From positions 37,377,115 through 37,441,114 of the forward strand of contig NC_045138.2 of the NCBI RefSeq assembly GCF_008831285.2: DNA of 64,000 nt, read 5' to 3'. The notes beneath the pieces are model-generated. The model was not told where the DNA came from and ran no database searches. It saw nothing but the letters and a program-made list of their open reading frames with translations. The stretch is from Nymphaea colorata. Its lineage: Eukaryota > Streptophyta > Magnoliopsida > Nymphaeales > Nymphaeaceae. Below are positions 25,601-35,777 of this stretch, piece after piece; positions within the stretch are counted from its first letter, which is position 1; every line of letters starts with the position of its first letter. The position numbers and the translations under genes are program-made.

Positions 25601-26893
25601 TACATGATATAGAAGAAAAAGTTGTTGACTTTTACTATAATATACATTATAGTAAAAGTCAACAACTTTTTCTTCTATATCATGTACAAAAAACCGGATT
25701 CAAGTTGTCCAATGAGGGAGGAAAAATATCACAGACCAATATATATATCCACAACTTTTCATCAACTTATGAATAACTAAGTTGTAATATTGCGACAGCC
25801 ATTAATATGTGACCATATCAACAGCACTTTTTTAACATATAGTACTTTATATTCTAACTTAACTTCTAATGTGACAATATATGAATGATCAGTTTGGTGA
25901 AATTCCATGCTTGTTGATGTAAAACTTGTTTAATTTCTTTTGTCGTCAACAAATTATGATGACATCCACAAAGCAATTTGTAGGAGTTATAGTTAAAAGG
26001 AGACAAATTAATACTGCTATTGCTGTTCTCTGCAGTATAAATATGTGGGTTATAATGCAAATGTTTATGAAACGTAACCTTTGATCTCTTCCATCTATAA
26101 ACAGTTGAACGATTTCTTGTTTAATTCCTTGCAGAATTCCTTTCAACTGGCATTCTTAACGTGGAAAACAGTAAGTGATATAACTTTCTGTGTTTCATGT
26201 GTCTTTAATTCAAAGGCATGAACAACTTACTAAGTAGATCATGTTCGCTATGCAGATCGAGTTTGGCACAAATTCATGCATGCATGAGAAAGAGATAAGT
26301 AGCGTACTGAAGATTGTACTGGGAGTAGCAGTGCAGTTCATCTCCGGCTATGTGACTCTGCCACTCTATGCGTTAGTCACACAGGTACTTTCCCAATTTC
26401 AAATCCAATTTACACTTTTTCATTCCGAAGAAACGGAAACCAAGTCAACATTCTGCTTGAATCTTTTAGTCTCAATGATCATATTCTAAATTGTGATCGA
26501 AACTGACAAGGATCACGGCCAATTGTTTGCATTCAACAGATGGGCAGCCGAATACGAGAGGCAGTGTTCCCGGAGCGCGTCGCCCGTGGCCTGAGAAACT
26601 GGCATGAAAGAGCACGTAAGAATGTGAAGAAGAACAAGGTCTCACCTAGCAGCAGCCTCTCACCAAGCCTCTCGCCCAGATACCTCCTCACAGCTACAAA
26701 CTCGCTAGCTAGTGATTACAGATCAATGCCGAGCGCGAGCTCGACACCTGACTTTGTGAAGATTGATGTTCCCAATCTGGAGATAGCAGAGGTGGAAGGC
26801 CCCCAAGTTGTTGCCAGTGAGTGTCCTGCCAATGAGTCGACCTACAATGGCGAGATCTCATTTGGGGTACAGCCGCAGCAGGCCGATGCTTAG
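22695..26893 (+). CDS. MLO-family seven-transmembrane protein
   Basis: Fourteen exons coding for 520 aa: 22695-22805, 22898-22955, 23039-23214, 23335-23451, 23534-23594, 23682-23770, 23941-24015, 24106-24197, 24316-24365, 24686-24726, 24815-24988, 26135-26170, 26256-26384 and 26540-26893. MLO proteins are plasma-membrane, calmodulin-binding seven-helix proteins reported to conduct calcium; some clades are powdery-mildew susceptibility factors, others act in roots or pollen tubes. Seen here: [13 protein letters not shown] (N-terminal helix), [89 protein letters not shown]. Three loop-1 cysteines and the later NSCMHE cysteine are present. The calmodulin-binding helix [17 protein letters not shown] lies near residues 415-431. 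The Ser-rich tail is short. Exon 8 uses a GC donor (24,198); the downstream GT would break the frame. Clade not assigned. Confidence 0.95.
25564..25723. repeat. perfect 78-bp-arm palindrome with 4-nt loop
   Basis: Left arm 25,564-25,641 and right arm 25,646-25,723 are exact reverse complements when read base by base; the four-base spacer is ATAC. Partial complementarity (TCTGTGAT) extends about 12 bases further on each side. It lies in MLO intron 11, about 80 bases before the start of the duplicated block at 25,807. A transcript crossing it would form a long perfect hairpin. Confidence 0.95.
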
Positions 26894-28416
26894 TTGAGAT
26901 TCCATGGAATTTTCATGTTCTCTGTAGAAACAGGACAACTTCAATATCTCAAATAATGTAAATGAAAGTGATAGTCACTACTCTACCACTTGGAGGTGGG
27001 TTTCATAAAAGATCACTTTGTGTTCTTAGAAGTAGAACACATGTTCCAAAAGTATTTGAGTGTTTGCAGAACATGCTGTGATCATATTCAACATTTGACT
27101 GTCGAATTTAGAAGCAACGTTCGTAATTGCGATATATTTTTTGAGTGTGCGCCTGTTTCGGTTCCTTTTCTACAAAGAAACGATCGTCAGCCGTCCAATT
27201 AGACCACTGGATTATAAGATTCCCATGCTATAATATCAAACTCAGGAAGTTGCATCATTTCCACTAATAACATGAAAAAGGAATATGCTGTTCACCTGTA
27301 TGCTTGTTTAAGATCTGTAGTGTGCAGACTAAAATACTCTTGGCGGGTAAAAAGGAGAGGCCCTCTACAAGAATTAAAAAAGCAGTGAAAAAAAGTTTTA
27401 AAAGACTTTTTTTTCTTTTTTCTGAAGACTCTCTAAAATACTCAGGGCCCAACTATGCCTCCTTCGATCGGATTGTGCAAAGGATTTACACTTGCAGAAG
27501 CCACCACATTATGTTCTCTAACAAAAACTACATGCAATAAACCAAAAGAAAAAGAACAGTGAATGGAAATTAGATTACAATCTAAGTAATCAATGATAAT
27601 TAAACCCAGTCCAAAACGGACATCATTGAGAACAAGTCATGCCTTGATGTATGAGGATTGATCATGTAACTTGGAAGGTATTGAGAAACTAAAAGCGATC
27701 AATAAAATAAAAAAATGACATGTTTAAAGATTAGGGCATTCCAAGAGAAAAAGAAAATGCATCAACCATTTGGTCAAGCGTTTGAATGATAGGCTGTATG
27801 GAGCGCACTTGAAATGTGGTGGGAGACATGTTGTATATCTCGGGCTTGCAACTAATCCTATGTGGGACTCATCTACACCATTCCTTAATACTTATTTTTA
27901 TGTCTGTGGTCATTAATTCCTCATTTATTTTATTTTGTATGGAAGACTTGAAAGTTTATGACACAAATAAACTCTAAACGGATTGAAAACCTAAATGAGA
28001 AAAAAAAAAAGAGACCACACGAGATGATAAACAAAAATAGAAAATTAAGCAAAAAATTATTTTTTACAAAAGACAAAAACCCTCTCAACGAAAAACAATG
28101 CTCAAGAAAATGGTCGAGAGGCGAGAGCTCGCCAAGCAACTGAAACTAAAAGGAGGAAAAAAAAAATAAATAAATAAAAACTTGTTTTGTTCAATAACAT
28201 AGAAAAATAAAAAACCTTAAAATCGTGCCTTCCACCATGAACAGTGGATTCAACTCCGAACAAAAGAGGGCGAAGAGATCTGTAGATGGCCGTATATGTA
28301 CATATGCCATGCCACCCATTCTTGCCCTCCAAACTAAAGAGCGCGAAGATGGAGTACTCGCACGCCTCATCACCTCTTCTGGTTCTTTCCCTTTGTCTCT
28401 CAGCTGCCTTCTTCTT
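25807..28416. repeat. segmental duplication, copy 1
   Basis: This block runs from MLO intron 11 through MLO exons 12-14 and the intergenic DNA to the FLA signal-peptide codons, and it recurs at 29,933-32,377. Blocks match in order and strand with scattered substitutions. Copy 1 alone has about 0.5 kb at 27,000-27,490 (after MLO). This copy carries the intact MLO 3' end. Confidence 0.9.
26894..28348. other. spacer between MLO and FLA
   Basis: 3' flank of MLO followed by AT-rich DNA, with no gene seen. The part from about 27,490 is matched in the second duplication copy. The sequence just before 28,349 contains a TATATG box-like element near 28,291, about 55 bases ahead of the FLA ATG, and is shared with the second copy near 32,240. 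Confidence 0.55.
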
Positions 28417-28846
28417 CACCACCACTGCCGCCCAACAGTCGCCGGCGTCAGCATCGTCTTCTGGCCCACCTCAGGGATCCGGTGCCGGCGGCCCGTATAA
28501 GCTGCACTTCAGCAATCTCTCCAGCCAGCAAGTGAACGTGAGCACCGGCGCGGTGGAGACGGCCATCGGTCATGCTGTAAACTTGACGAAGCCGTTGGCT
28601 TTTTACCAGGTGGAGAAGGTGCTGCAGCCCGAGGTCACAGAATCTGGATCTGGACCATCAAGTGGTTCTCCGCCTCCTCCTCCTGCACCCACCGGTAATG
28701 GAGGTCAAGCGGAGGCACCGGGTTCGGCCCAAGCGGAGGATGCCGGCTCCGCCGGTTCTCAGACGGGCGCAGCGCCGGTTGGTGTTAGAGCACAGTGGTG
28801 TCTGTTGGCCGTCACTTGCTTGGTTTGCCTCGGACTGATGATGTGA
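28349..28846 (+). CDS. fasciclin-like AGP with most of the FAS1 domain deleted (FLA-a)
   Basis: Intronless, 165 aa. Residues 1-27 are a signal peptide (SSPLLVLSLCLSAAFFF). Next comes a Pro/Ala/Ser linker, then only the last third of a fasciclin domain: GPYKLHFSNLSSQQVNVSTG and NLTKPLAFYQVEKVL. After that follow an AGP-type Pro/Ala/Ser/Gly stretch and a hydrophobic GPI-signal tail. Compared with the intact paralogues at 33,016, 34,917 and 42,020, about 85-90 residues are missing, including the H1 motif and the Tyr-His region, with no frameshift. Its signal peptide and NLTKPLA block are closest to the 42,020 gene. It may encode a short cell-surface AGP or be an early pseudogene. The start is the ATG that opens the signal peptide and is conserved in the duplicate. 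It lies downstream of MLO on the same strand. Confidence 0.8.
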   Translation: MEYSHASSPLLVLSLCLSAAFFFTTTAAQQSPASASSSGPPQGSGAGGPYKLHFSNLSSQQVNVSTGAVETAIGHAVNLTKPLAFYQVEKVLQPEVTESGSGPSSGSPPPPPAPTGNGGQAEAPGSAQAEDAGSAGSQTGAAPVGVRAQWCLLAVTCLVCLGLMM

Positions 28847-29855
28847 GAAAAGCGTCGTGTGACTTGTCTTCGTGTCTGTGCTACCGCATTCGAACTATTG
28901 GCAACTTCTTTTCTTATAATTTCTTTTAATAATTTTACAAAAGGGCTTTTAACTTTGGTGAAATAATACATAAATGCATCCTTACGTTTAAATTTTTTTT
29001 CTGTAATCATTTTTGGTGCTCAATTGAGGCGGTTGAATGAGAAGAACTCCAACATGGATAGTACCACATAAATTTATAAAAGCATCCTTAAGTTGAAATA
29101 TAGGATCCCTTTCCAAGCTCTATATCGATAAGAAGTTCATGCATGTCTACGTTCATAAGAAACCAACACTACCAAAAAAAAAAAAAAAAAAAACCCAAGT
29201 CTATGGAATAATATTTGAGCACCTTAGCGTACTAATTGGAGCCAAAGCCTTTTTGTCATCAAGATCGGGAAGGTCATTCCATGAAAATCACATATTAAGC
29301 ACCATCAATGAAATGAACCCAATTCAATTGATTGCCACAGCAATCAGCAGCATGCTTGTGCTATACAGTTGTTGTCTCCTTCTCCTCGTCAAAGTTCAAA
29401 CACTGTTGAGACAAAATTGTTACTTTCCAAGTCACATATACAGAGTGAGAGCACCGATTTAATTTTACACCGTTTACTGCGCAATATAATTTATCGTTCG
29501 TCGGTTTCTACCAAGTTCTTTTCAAGTGCCATTTTGATTAAGATGAGTATTCCCCCTTAGCCCCTCCTATGCACTACCTCGAAAAGTGTAACATATATTT
29601 TCCTCCTCCCTTTTCTGATGATGTGGAACCATCAGGTCTAAGCGGTTGACTTACTGTAAAACTTGTGAACCTTAGTCTACTTGCCGGATGCTGCAACATG
29701 GCTAATATATGTTTAATTGATGTCAGTGCCAGAGCTAGAAATCTAAGCTATATATATGTGTGTATATATAGTGGGTTTGTACAGAGTGGGTTAAAATATA
29801 TGTTATATATATAGTATACTATTAACATATAATATGTTATATATAACATATACAT

Positions 29856-29893
<38 letters not shown>

Positions 29894-29932
29894 CAACATA
29901 ATATAACATATATAATATATGTATATTATACC
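28847..29932. other. spacer before second duplication copy
   Basis: No gene seen. There is an A-run near 29,175-29,194. From about 29,735 the DNA becomes a TA/GT-rich, self-complementary tract that runs up to the left edge of the second duplication copy. Confidence 0.6.
29735..29932. repeat. TA/GT-rich self-complementary tract
   Basis: Nearly all TA, TATG and GT units, including ATAATATGTTATATATAACA, which can fold on itself, and a GT run near 29,868-29,891. It abuts the junction of duplication copy 2. Confidence 0.8.
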
Positions 29933-30300
29933 ATGTGACCACATCAACAGTACTTTTTTAACATATATTACTTTATATTCTTAAAAGTTTCTTCTAATGT
30001 GACTATATGAATGATCAGATTGGGCATGACGATTATATATACAAAGCAAAAAATGCTGCTTGGTGAATTTACATGCTTGTTGATGTAAAACTTGTTAAAT
30101 TTCTCTTGTCGCCTACAAATTATGGTGACATCCACAAAGCAATTTGTAGGAGTTATTTTTAAGAGGAGACAAATTGCTACTGCTATTGCTATTCTCTGCA
30201 GTATATATATGTGGGTGATAATGCAAATGTTTAACAAACGTAACCTTTGATCCCTTCCATCTATAAACAGTTGAACGACTTCTTGTTTAATTCCTTGCAG

Positions 30301-31044
30301 AATTCCTTTCAACTGGCATTCTTAACGTGGAAAACAGTAAGTGATATAACTTTGTCTGTTTCATGTGTCTCTAATTCAAAAGCATGAACAACTTACTAAG
30401 TAGATCATGTTCACTATGCAGATCGAGTTTGGTACAAATTCACGCATGCATGAGAAAGAGATAAGTACCGTACTGAAGATTGTGTTGGGAGTAGCAGTGG
30501 CAGTTCATCTCCGGCTATGTTGACTCTGCAACTCTATGCGTTAGTCACACAGGTACTTTCCAAATTTCATATCCAATTTATACTTTTTTATTCCGAAGAA
30601 ACGGAAACCAAGTTAACATTCTGCTTGAATCTTTTAGTTTCAATGATCATATTCTAAATTGTGATCGAAATTGACAAGGATCGCTGCCAACTGTTTGCAT
30701 TCAACAGATGGGCAGCCGAATACGAGAGGCAGTGTTCCCGGAGCGCGTCGCCCGTGGCCTGAGAAACTGGCTTGAAAGAGCACGAAAGAATGTGAAGAAG
30801 AGCAAGGTCTCAACTAGCAGCAGCCTCTCACCAAGCCTCTCGCCCAGATACCTCCTCACAGCTACTAACTCGCTAGCTGCCGAGCGCGACCTCGACACCT
30901 GACTTTGTGAAGATTGATGTTTCCAATCGGGTGATAGCAGAGGTGGAAGGCCCCCAAGTTGCCGCCACTGAGTGCCCTGCCAATGAATCGACCTGCAATG
31001 GCGATATCTCATTTGGGTTGCAGCCGCAGCAAAACGATGCTTAG
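30301..31044 (+). pseudogene. MLO 3'-end pseudogene (exons 12-14 only)
   Basis: Copies of MLO exon 12 (30,301-30,336), exon 13 (30,422-30,552) and exon 14 (30,708-31,044). Exon 13 has two single-base insertions relative to the intact gene (near 30,500 and 30,520), so its frame is lost. Exon 14 keeps the calmodulin-binding helix but lacks 17 bases after the ATNSLA codons, which leads to an early stop at 30,902. No upstream MLO exons exist here, so it cannot encode an MLO channel. The splice sites are still intact, so the fragment could be transcribed. Confidence 0.9.
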
Positions 31045-32311
31045 TTGAGATTCCATGGAATTTTCATGTTCTCTGTAGATACAGGACAACTTCAATATCT
31101 CAAATAATGTAAATGGAAGTGATAGTCCCTACACTTACTGAAGCCACCACATTATGTTCCTTAACAAAACTACATGCAGTAGCAAATCTAATATAACTTC
31201 AAAGATGCATTAGACTTTGTGAAAGTGTGATATTTCTAAATATTATAGATTGTATAATATCAAAGCCTTTATTTGTTCCATGAGCAACCGAAAATTACAA
31301 TTTCTTTTTGCATTTTATCGCATTGTCATTCAGAATTAATTTATAGATTGCTCAAGGGCTGGATCCGAATCTTCCACCGGTTCAAGAATTAGAACAACGG
31401 TTGCCCCCACCTATGCTGCATGGAAGTGTGCTGATGGCGATGACAATATTTGAGTTGAATGATATATCATAGGTCCAACAAGCCGAAACCTTGAATAAAC
31501 ATCAACGAAAATTAAAAGAAAATGAACAGTGAGTGGAAATTAGATTACAATATAAGTAAACAATGATAATTAAAACCAGTCCAAAACGGGCATCATTGAG
31601 AACAAATCATTCCTTGATGTATGGGGATGGATCATGCACCTTGGAAGGCCAAAGAAAAACTAAAATCGATCAATAAAATAAAAAAAAAAATGTCATGTTT
31701 AAAAATTGCGGCATGCCAAGGGAATAGAAAATGCATCAACCATTTGGTCAAGCGTTTGAATGATAGGCTGTATGGAGCGCACTTGAAATGTGGTGGGAGA
31801 CATGTTGCATATCACGGGCTTGCAACTAATCCTCTGTGGGACTCATCTACACCATTCCTTAATTCTTATTTTTATGCCTGTGGTCATTAATTCCTCATTC
31901 ATTTTATTTTGTATGGAAGACTTCAAAGTTTATGACCCAAATAAACTCTAAACAGATTGAAAACCTAAAGAAGAAAACAAAAAGAGACCACAGGAGATGA
32001 TAAACAAAATTGGAAAATTAAGCAAACATTATTTTTTACAAAAGACAAAAACCCTCTTAATGAGAAACAATGGTCGAGAGCTCTTCAAGCAACTGAAACT
32101 AAAAGGAGGCAAAAAAATTTAAAAACATCAAAATTGAAAAGAAAAGAAAAAAAAAAAAAAAACTTAAAATCGTGCCTTCCACCATGAACAGTGGATTCAA
32201 CTCCGAACAAAAGATGGCGAAGAGATCTGTAGTTGGCCGTATATGTACATAAGCCATGCCACCCATTCTTGCCTCCAACACCAAGAGCCCACCAAAACAA
32301 AGAACGCGAAG
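31045..32311. other. spacer inside duplication copy 2
   Basis: No gene seen. It corresponds to the MLO-FLA spacer of copy 1, with an interruption at about 31,190-31,510 that has no counterpart there. Confidence 0.6.
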
Positions 32312-32392
32312 ATGGAGTACTCGCACGCCTCATCGCCTCTTCTGGTTCTCTCCCTTTGTCTCTCAGCTGCCTTCTTCGATGTGCACATATAG
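32312..32392 (+). pseudogene. FLA 5' stub (signal peptide only)
   Basis: The ATG and signal-peptide codons match those of the FLA at 28,349 almost base for base (MEYSHASSPLLVLSLCLSAA), then unrelated sequence follows and a stop is reached after 26 codons. The break coincides with the right edge of the duplicated block, so this is a truncated gene copy, not a gene that decayed in place. Confidence 0.85.
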
Positions 32393-33015
32393 TTGATGCT
32401 CGCTAAGTTCAAAATAAAAACTAATTTATTATCAACCCCACCACCTAGTCTGCTGCACCAATCCCCTCAAAATTTTCTGAATACCAAGAAAATCTCTTAA
32501 CTAAAAATTTCAATAATAATGTTTTTACCTAAAGAAACAGGGCACATACTGGGGGCCAAAATTTATTAAGTAAAAGCTAAAACATAATATTCAATTCCCC
32601 ATCTTTGACAAATTTACGGAGAAAATAAACATGCTGCGCAAACCAGCGCCAGCAAATATGGACTTGGCGAAGATAAATACTTAGATCTTCCCTCTCCAGA
32701 AGTAGTCCTAAGAACGAAGAAACAAACAAAGAAAAAGAAATAAGTAAAAGCATCGCATTGAATTCTAATTCTTTAATCCCAATGAATTTGAAAGAGGGGG
32801 ACGACCGAAGGCATAAAGAATTGTGGGTCGCCCCTCTTCTCAGCGGAGTTCGGCCCGAGACTTAAATTAAAGATTATCTGTTCCATGTCCCGTCGGCCGG
32901 TTCGGTCTCTCTCAATGGATCTTACGTGCCAGCACGTTCACCTCACCTACTCATGCCTTATACAAGAGCCCATGGCGTCCTGCCCATTTTCCACGGCACC
33001 AAAACCACGAAGATA
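32393..33015. other. spacer and promoter of FLA-b
   Basis: No gene in this stretch. A TTATACAA element near 32,958 lies about 55 bases before the ATG at 33,016 and may be the TATA box. Sequence from about 32,880 is GC-richer, as expected for a 5' leader. Confidence 0.5.
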
Positions 33016-33909
33016 ATGGCGGCATCTCAGGCTCTCGTCATCCTCTCCCTGTGCCTCTCATCTACACTTCTCTTCTCATCCGCTCCTGCTCAAGGTCAGC
33101 CCGCTCCGCCGCCGCCGCCGTTGAACTTGATCGACACGCTGCAGAAAGCCGGCCAATACTCCACGCTCATCCGCCTCCTCGGCACCACAAGGGTCGGCGA
33201 CCAGCTAGCTTACCAGCTCAACAACTTCTCGAAAGCCACCTTCTTCGCACCCACCGACGCCGCCTTCAACAGCCTTCCCTCGGGCTTCCTCAACACCATG
33301 TCGATGGAGCAGCAGGTTAAGCTCCTCAACTTCCACGTCGTTCCCCATCTCTTCACTTGGAACGACTTCAAGAATGGCGTCCCTCCCCAGGCGACTCAGG
33401 CCTCCGGACCCAACGGCCCTTACGTCCTCACCTTCACCTTCATCTCTGACCAGCAGGTGAAGGTGAGCACCGGGTTGGTGGAGACGATCTTCACTAATGC
33501 TCTGAACTTGACGCCGCCGCTAGCAATCTATCAGGTCGACAAGGTGCTGATTCCACCCGGTATGTTCAGCCCCTCTTCCGCATCGTCGTCGTCGCCGGCA
33601 CCAGGCAGCGGCTCTGCGCCATCTTCTTCTGCTTCACCACCATCGTCCTCTGCGCAACCACTTGCACCTTCCTCGTCATCGTCACCCCTGCCATCAGCGC
33701 CAACACCGACGAGTTCTTCACCTCCAACTCATGCGCCGCCTAGCAAATCTGCTCCGTCGCCAACCACCCCTCGTGCCAGTGCACCTGCTTCCACCGGTTC
33801 AGCGCCGGCTTCGACCAGCACTGAAACTGGTTCAGCACCTGCCGGTGCCCTTGGGCCCTGGAGCTTGATGGGCAGCCTCATGGCCGCTGCACTGGCTACA
33901 ATGGTTTAG
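33016..33909 (+). CDS. fasciclin-like arabinogalactan protein (FLA-b), group A type
   Basis: Intronless, 297 aa. A signal peptide at about 1-26 (LVILSLCLSSTLLFSSAPA) is followed by a short Pro run and one complete fasciclin domain (about 35-185): LIDTLQKAGQYSTLIRLL, the H1 motif ATFFAPTDAAFNSLPSG, LLNFHVVPHLFTWNDF, and the H2 end NLTPPLAIYQVDKVLIPP. A long Ser/Pro/Ala/Thr region follows (about 190-275), typical of hydroxyproline O-arabinogalactosylation, then a hydrophobic GPI-signal tail. Single-FAS1 FLAs of this type (as Arabidopsis FLA7/11/12) are cell-surface glycoproteins linked to secondary-wall cellulose deposition and stem strength; a wall role here is by family. The ATG at 33,016 directly precedes the signal peptide. 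The closest neighbour in sequence is the next gene, sharing LNLIDTLQKxGQYSTL. Confidence 0.93.
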   Translation: MAASQALVILSLCLSSTLLFSSAPAQGQPAPPPPPLNLIDTLQKAGQYSTLIRLLGTTRVGDQLAYQLNNFSKATFFAPTDAAFNSLPSGFLNTMSMEQQVKLLNFHVVPHLFTWNDFKNGVPPQATQASGPNGPYVLTFTFISDQQVKVSTGLVETIFTNALNLTPPLAIYQVDKVLIPPGMFSPSSASSSSPAPGSGSAPSSSASPPSSSAQPLAPSSSSSPLPSAPTPTSSSPPTHAPPSKSAPSPTTPRASAPASTGSAPASTSTETGSAPAGALGPWSLMGSLMAAALATMV

Positions 33910-34916
33910 ATTACTTGACCGCGAAGGCCTATACTGTGTGCCATTTCTATGTCTTCTTCTTCTTCTGTGTGCTGTCATCTGCTCCGTATGTGTTGCTCTA
34001 TTCCGTATTCACTTTGAATCGTGTGATATTTCAATGCATATACTTAAATTTGTATTGGTTTATGACCAGTAAGTTTCATATAAATTGTGCTGTCAACGTA
34101 GAGATTAAGCATCTCTTTATAAATAAATTAATTTTAAGGTATCTTAAGACACCCACCGTCGATCACTTTTCATATACTGTAAGAAAAAGGTAGATTACGA
34201 AATTTCAGTGATCAGATTAATACTGATCTCAGCATCTGAAGTGTAGCTGCACCCGCTTTTGGACGTGCTCTCGCTACATGCGTCCTAATCAAAGGAGAAA
34301 AATGAGGATGTTCATATGTTTTTTTTAATGGATTCCATACTCGTAGGGTGACAGCATAATTGGACGGAATAAATCTCGCTACTTTCTTTTCCTTTTAACA
34401 TTTATAGGCACGAATCTATTTATACCTAGATATTAATTGAAAACAAAAATAAAATTTTGCTACTTTCCTGGCTTTAAGAATTTTAACATTTATAAGCACG
34501 AACCTATTTACATCTAGATATTTTTGGCAACAAAAGAATCCAGATCTGGATAAAAACAATGTTTTTTCTTTCCATATATGAAGAAAATCTAATTAGTAAA
34601 TTTGATGCTTAGAAATGCAAAAGTTAAAAATGTGGCCCGTGATGGTTTGCAACCATGATCAGGATACCGGAATACCAACCCGAAATTGGATCCATTTAAT
34701 TGGATTTAGTGCAAAGCATTATCCAAATCCTAACTAAGCACGCACTGGTTGTGGATAGGGTGACTAAGCCAAGAGATCTGATCTTGTGCGTTCTGGATTT
34801 GGATTCAATTGAAAAAAATTCGGGTCCGATACCAAATTCGACTAGGACGCGCACGTATAAAGGCCGACCTTGCGTATTGTGTGGAAGGAAGAAACAGAGC
34901 AAGCAAGAAGAAGAGA
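33910..34916. other. spacer between FLA-b and FLA-c
   Basis: No gene seen. AT-rich except for the last 100 bases, which carry the TATA box and 5' leader of FLA-c. Confidence 0.6.
34856..34861 (+). promoter_or_regulatory. TATA box of FLA-c
   Basis: GTATAAAGG lies 56 bases before the ATG at 34,917, in a local GC-rich context. Spacing and sequence fit a plant TATA box with a short 5' leader. Confidence 0.7.
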
Positions 34917-35777
34917 ATGGCGGCCTGCAACTCGTTCTTCATCCTCTCCTTCTGCCTCTCATCTGCAATCCTCTTCTCCACCATTGCTGCTACAACCCCG
35001 CCGCTGCCTCCGCTGAACTTGATCGACACGCTTCAGAAAGGCGGCCAATACTCGACGCTCCTCCTCCTCCTCGCCACCACACAGGTGGCGAACGAGCTAG
35101 CCAACGAGCTCAACAACAGCTTCACAAAGGCCACCTTCTTCGCTCCCACCGACGGCGCCTTCAACAGTCTCCAGAAGGGCCTCCTCAACTCCCTGACGAC
35201 GGAGCAGATGGTCAAGCTTCTGAACTTCCACGTCATCCCCCGCCTCTTCACGTGGAGCGACTTCACGAATGGCGTTCCTCCTCAACAGACTCAGGCCTCA
35301 GGGCCCGACGGCCCCTACTTCCTTAACTTCACCTCCATCTCCAACCAGCAGGTGAGGGTCAGCACGGGCTTGGTGGAGACGTCCTTCTCTAATGCCCTCA
35401 ACTTGACGCCCCCGCTAGCAATTTATCAAGTCGATCAGGTGCTGTTTCCGCCGGATGAGTTCGGCGTCGTTTCCCCTCCGGCACCGGCGCCGGCTCCATC
35501 GCCGAAGAGTGGTGCTGCACCGTCTTCATCTCCCTCACCATCGTCGTCTGCATCTCCATCTGCTCCGCCACCATCTTCATCACCCCCACAACCGTCGCCT
35601 CCATCACCAGCGGGTGCTGCACCATCAAATCCGGCATCGGACTCTCCCGTTCCCGATGCACCTGGTTCGACCGGCTCCGAAGTGGGTTCGGCGCCTGCTG
35701 CTCTGAATGGCTTGTGGGGATTGATACTGAGCCTCATGGCTGCAGTGGGAGTGGCTTATATTGCTCTGGTAGTGTGA
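34917..35777 (+). CDS. fasciclin-like arabinogalactan protein (FLA-c), group A type
   Basis: Intronless, 286 aa, same architecture as the preceding gene: signal peptide (1-24, SFFILSFCLSSAILFS), fasciclin domain with LIDTLQKGGQYSTLLLLL, H1 motif ATFFAPTDGAFNSLQKG, LLNFHVIPRLFTWSDF and NLTPPLAIYQVDQVLFPP, a Pro/Ala/Ser AGP region (about 190-255) with Ala-Pro and Ser-Pro glycomodules, and a hydrophobic GPI tail ending in ALVV. It is a tandem paralogue of FLA-b on the same strand, 1 kb downstream. A TATA box sits at 34,856. The start is the ATG that opens the signal peptide; upstream codons in frame are basic and not conserved. Long open frames on the reverse strand over this gene are GC-codon shadows. 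Confidence 0.93.
   Translation: MAACNSFFILSFCLSSAILFSTIAATTPPLPPLNLIDTLQKGGQYSTLLLLLATTQVANELANELNNSFTKATFFAPTDGAFNSLQKGLLNSLTTEQMVKLLNFHVIPRLFTWSDFTNGVPPQQTQASGPDGPYFLNFTSISNQQVRVSTGLVETSFSNALNLTPPLAIYQVDQVLFPPDEFGVVSPPAPAPAPSPKSGAAPSSSPSPSSSASPSAPPPSSSPPQPSPPSPAGAAPSNPASDSPVPDAPGSTGSEVGSAPAALNGLWGLILSLMAAVGVAYIALVV

Larger units (their letters stand above)
29933..32377. repeat. segmental duplication, copy 2
   Basis: Second copy of the block at 25,807-28,416, same orientation. It starts in MLO intron 11 sequence and ends inside the FLA signal-peptide codons, where homology stops abruptly after GCCTTCTTC. It lacks about 0.5 kb present after MLO in copy 1 and instead has about 0.3 kb of its own near 31,190-31,510. 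Both genes it carries are broken. Confidence 0.9.

Noticed and set aside
35398-35737. Reverse-strand Gly/Asp/Ala-rich frames near 35.4-35.7 kb
   Set aside because: Shadows of the Pro/Ser/Ala AGP region of FLA-c.
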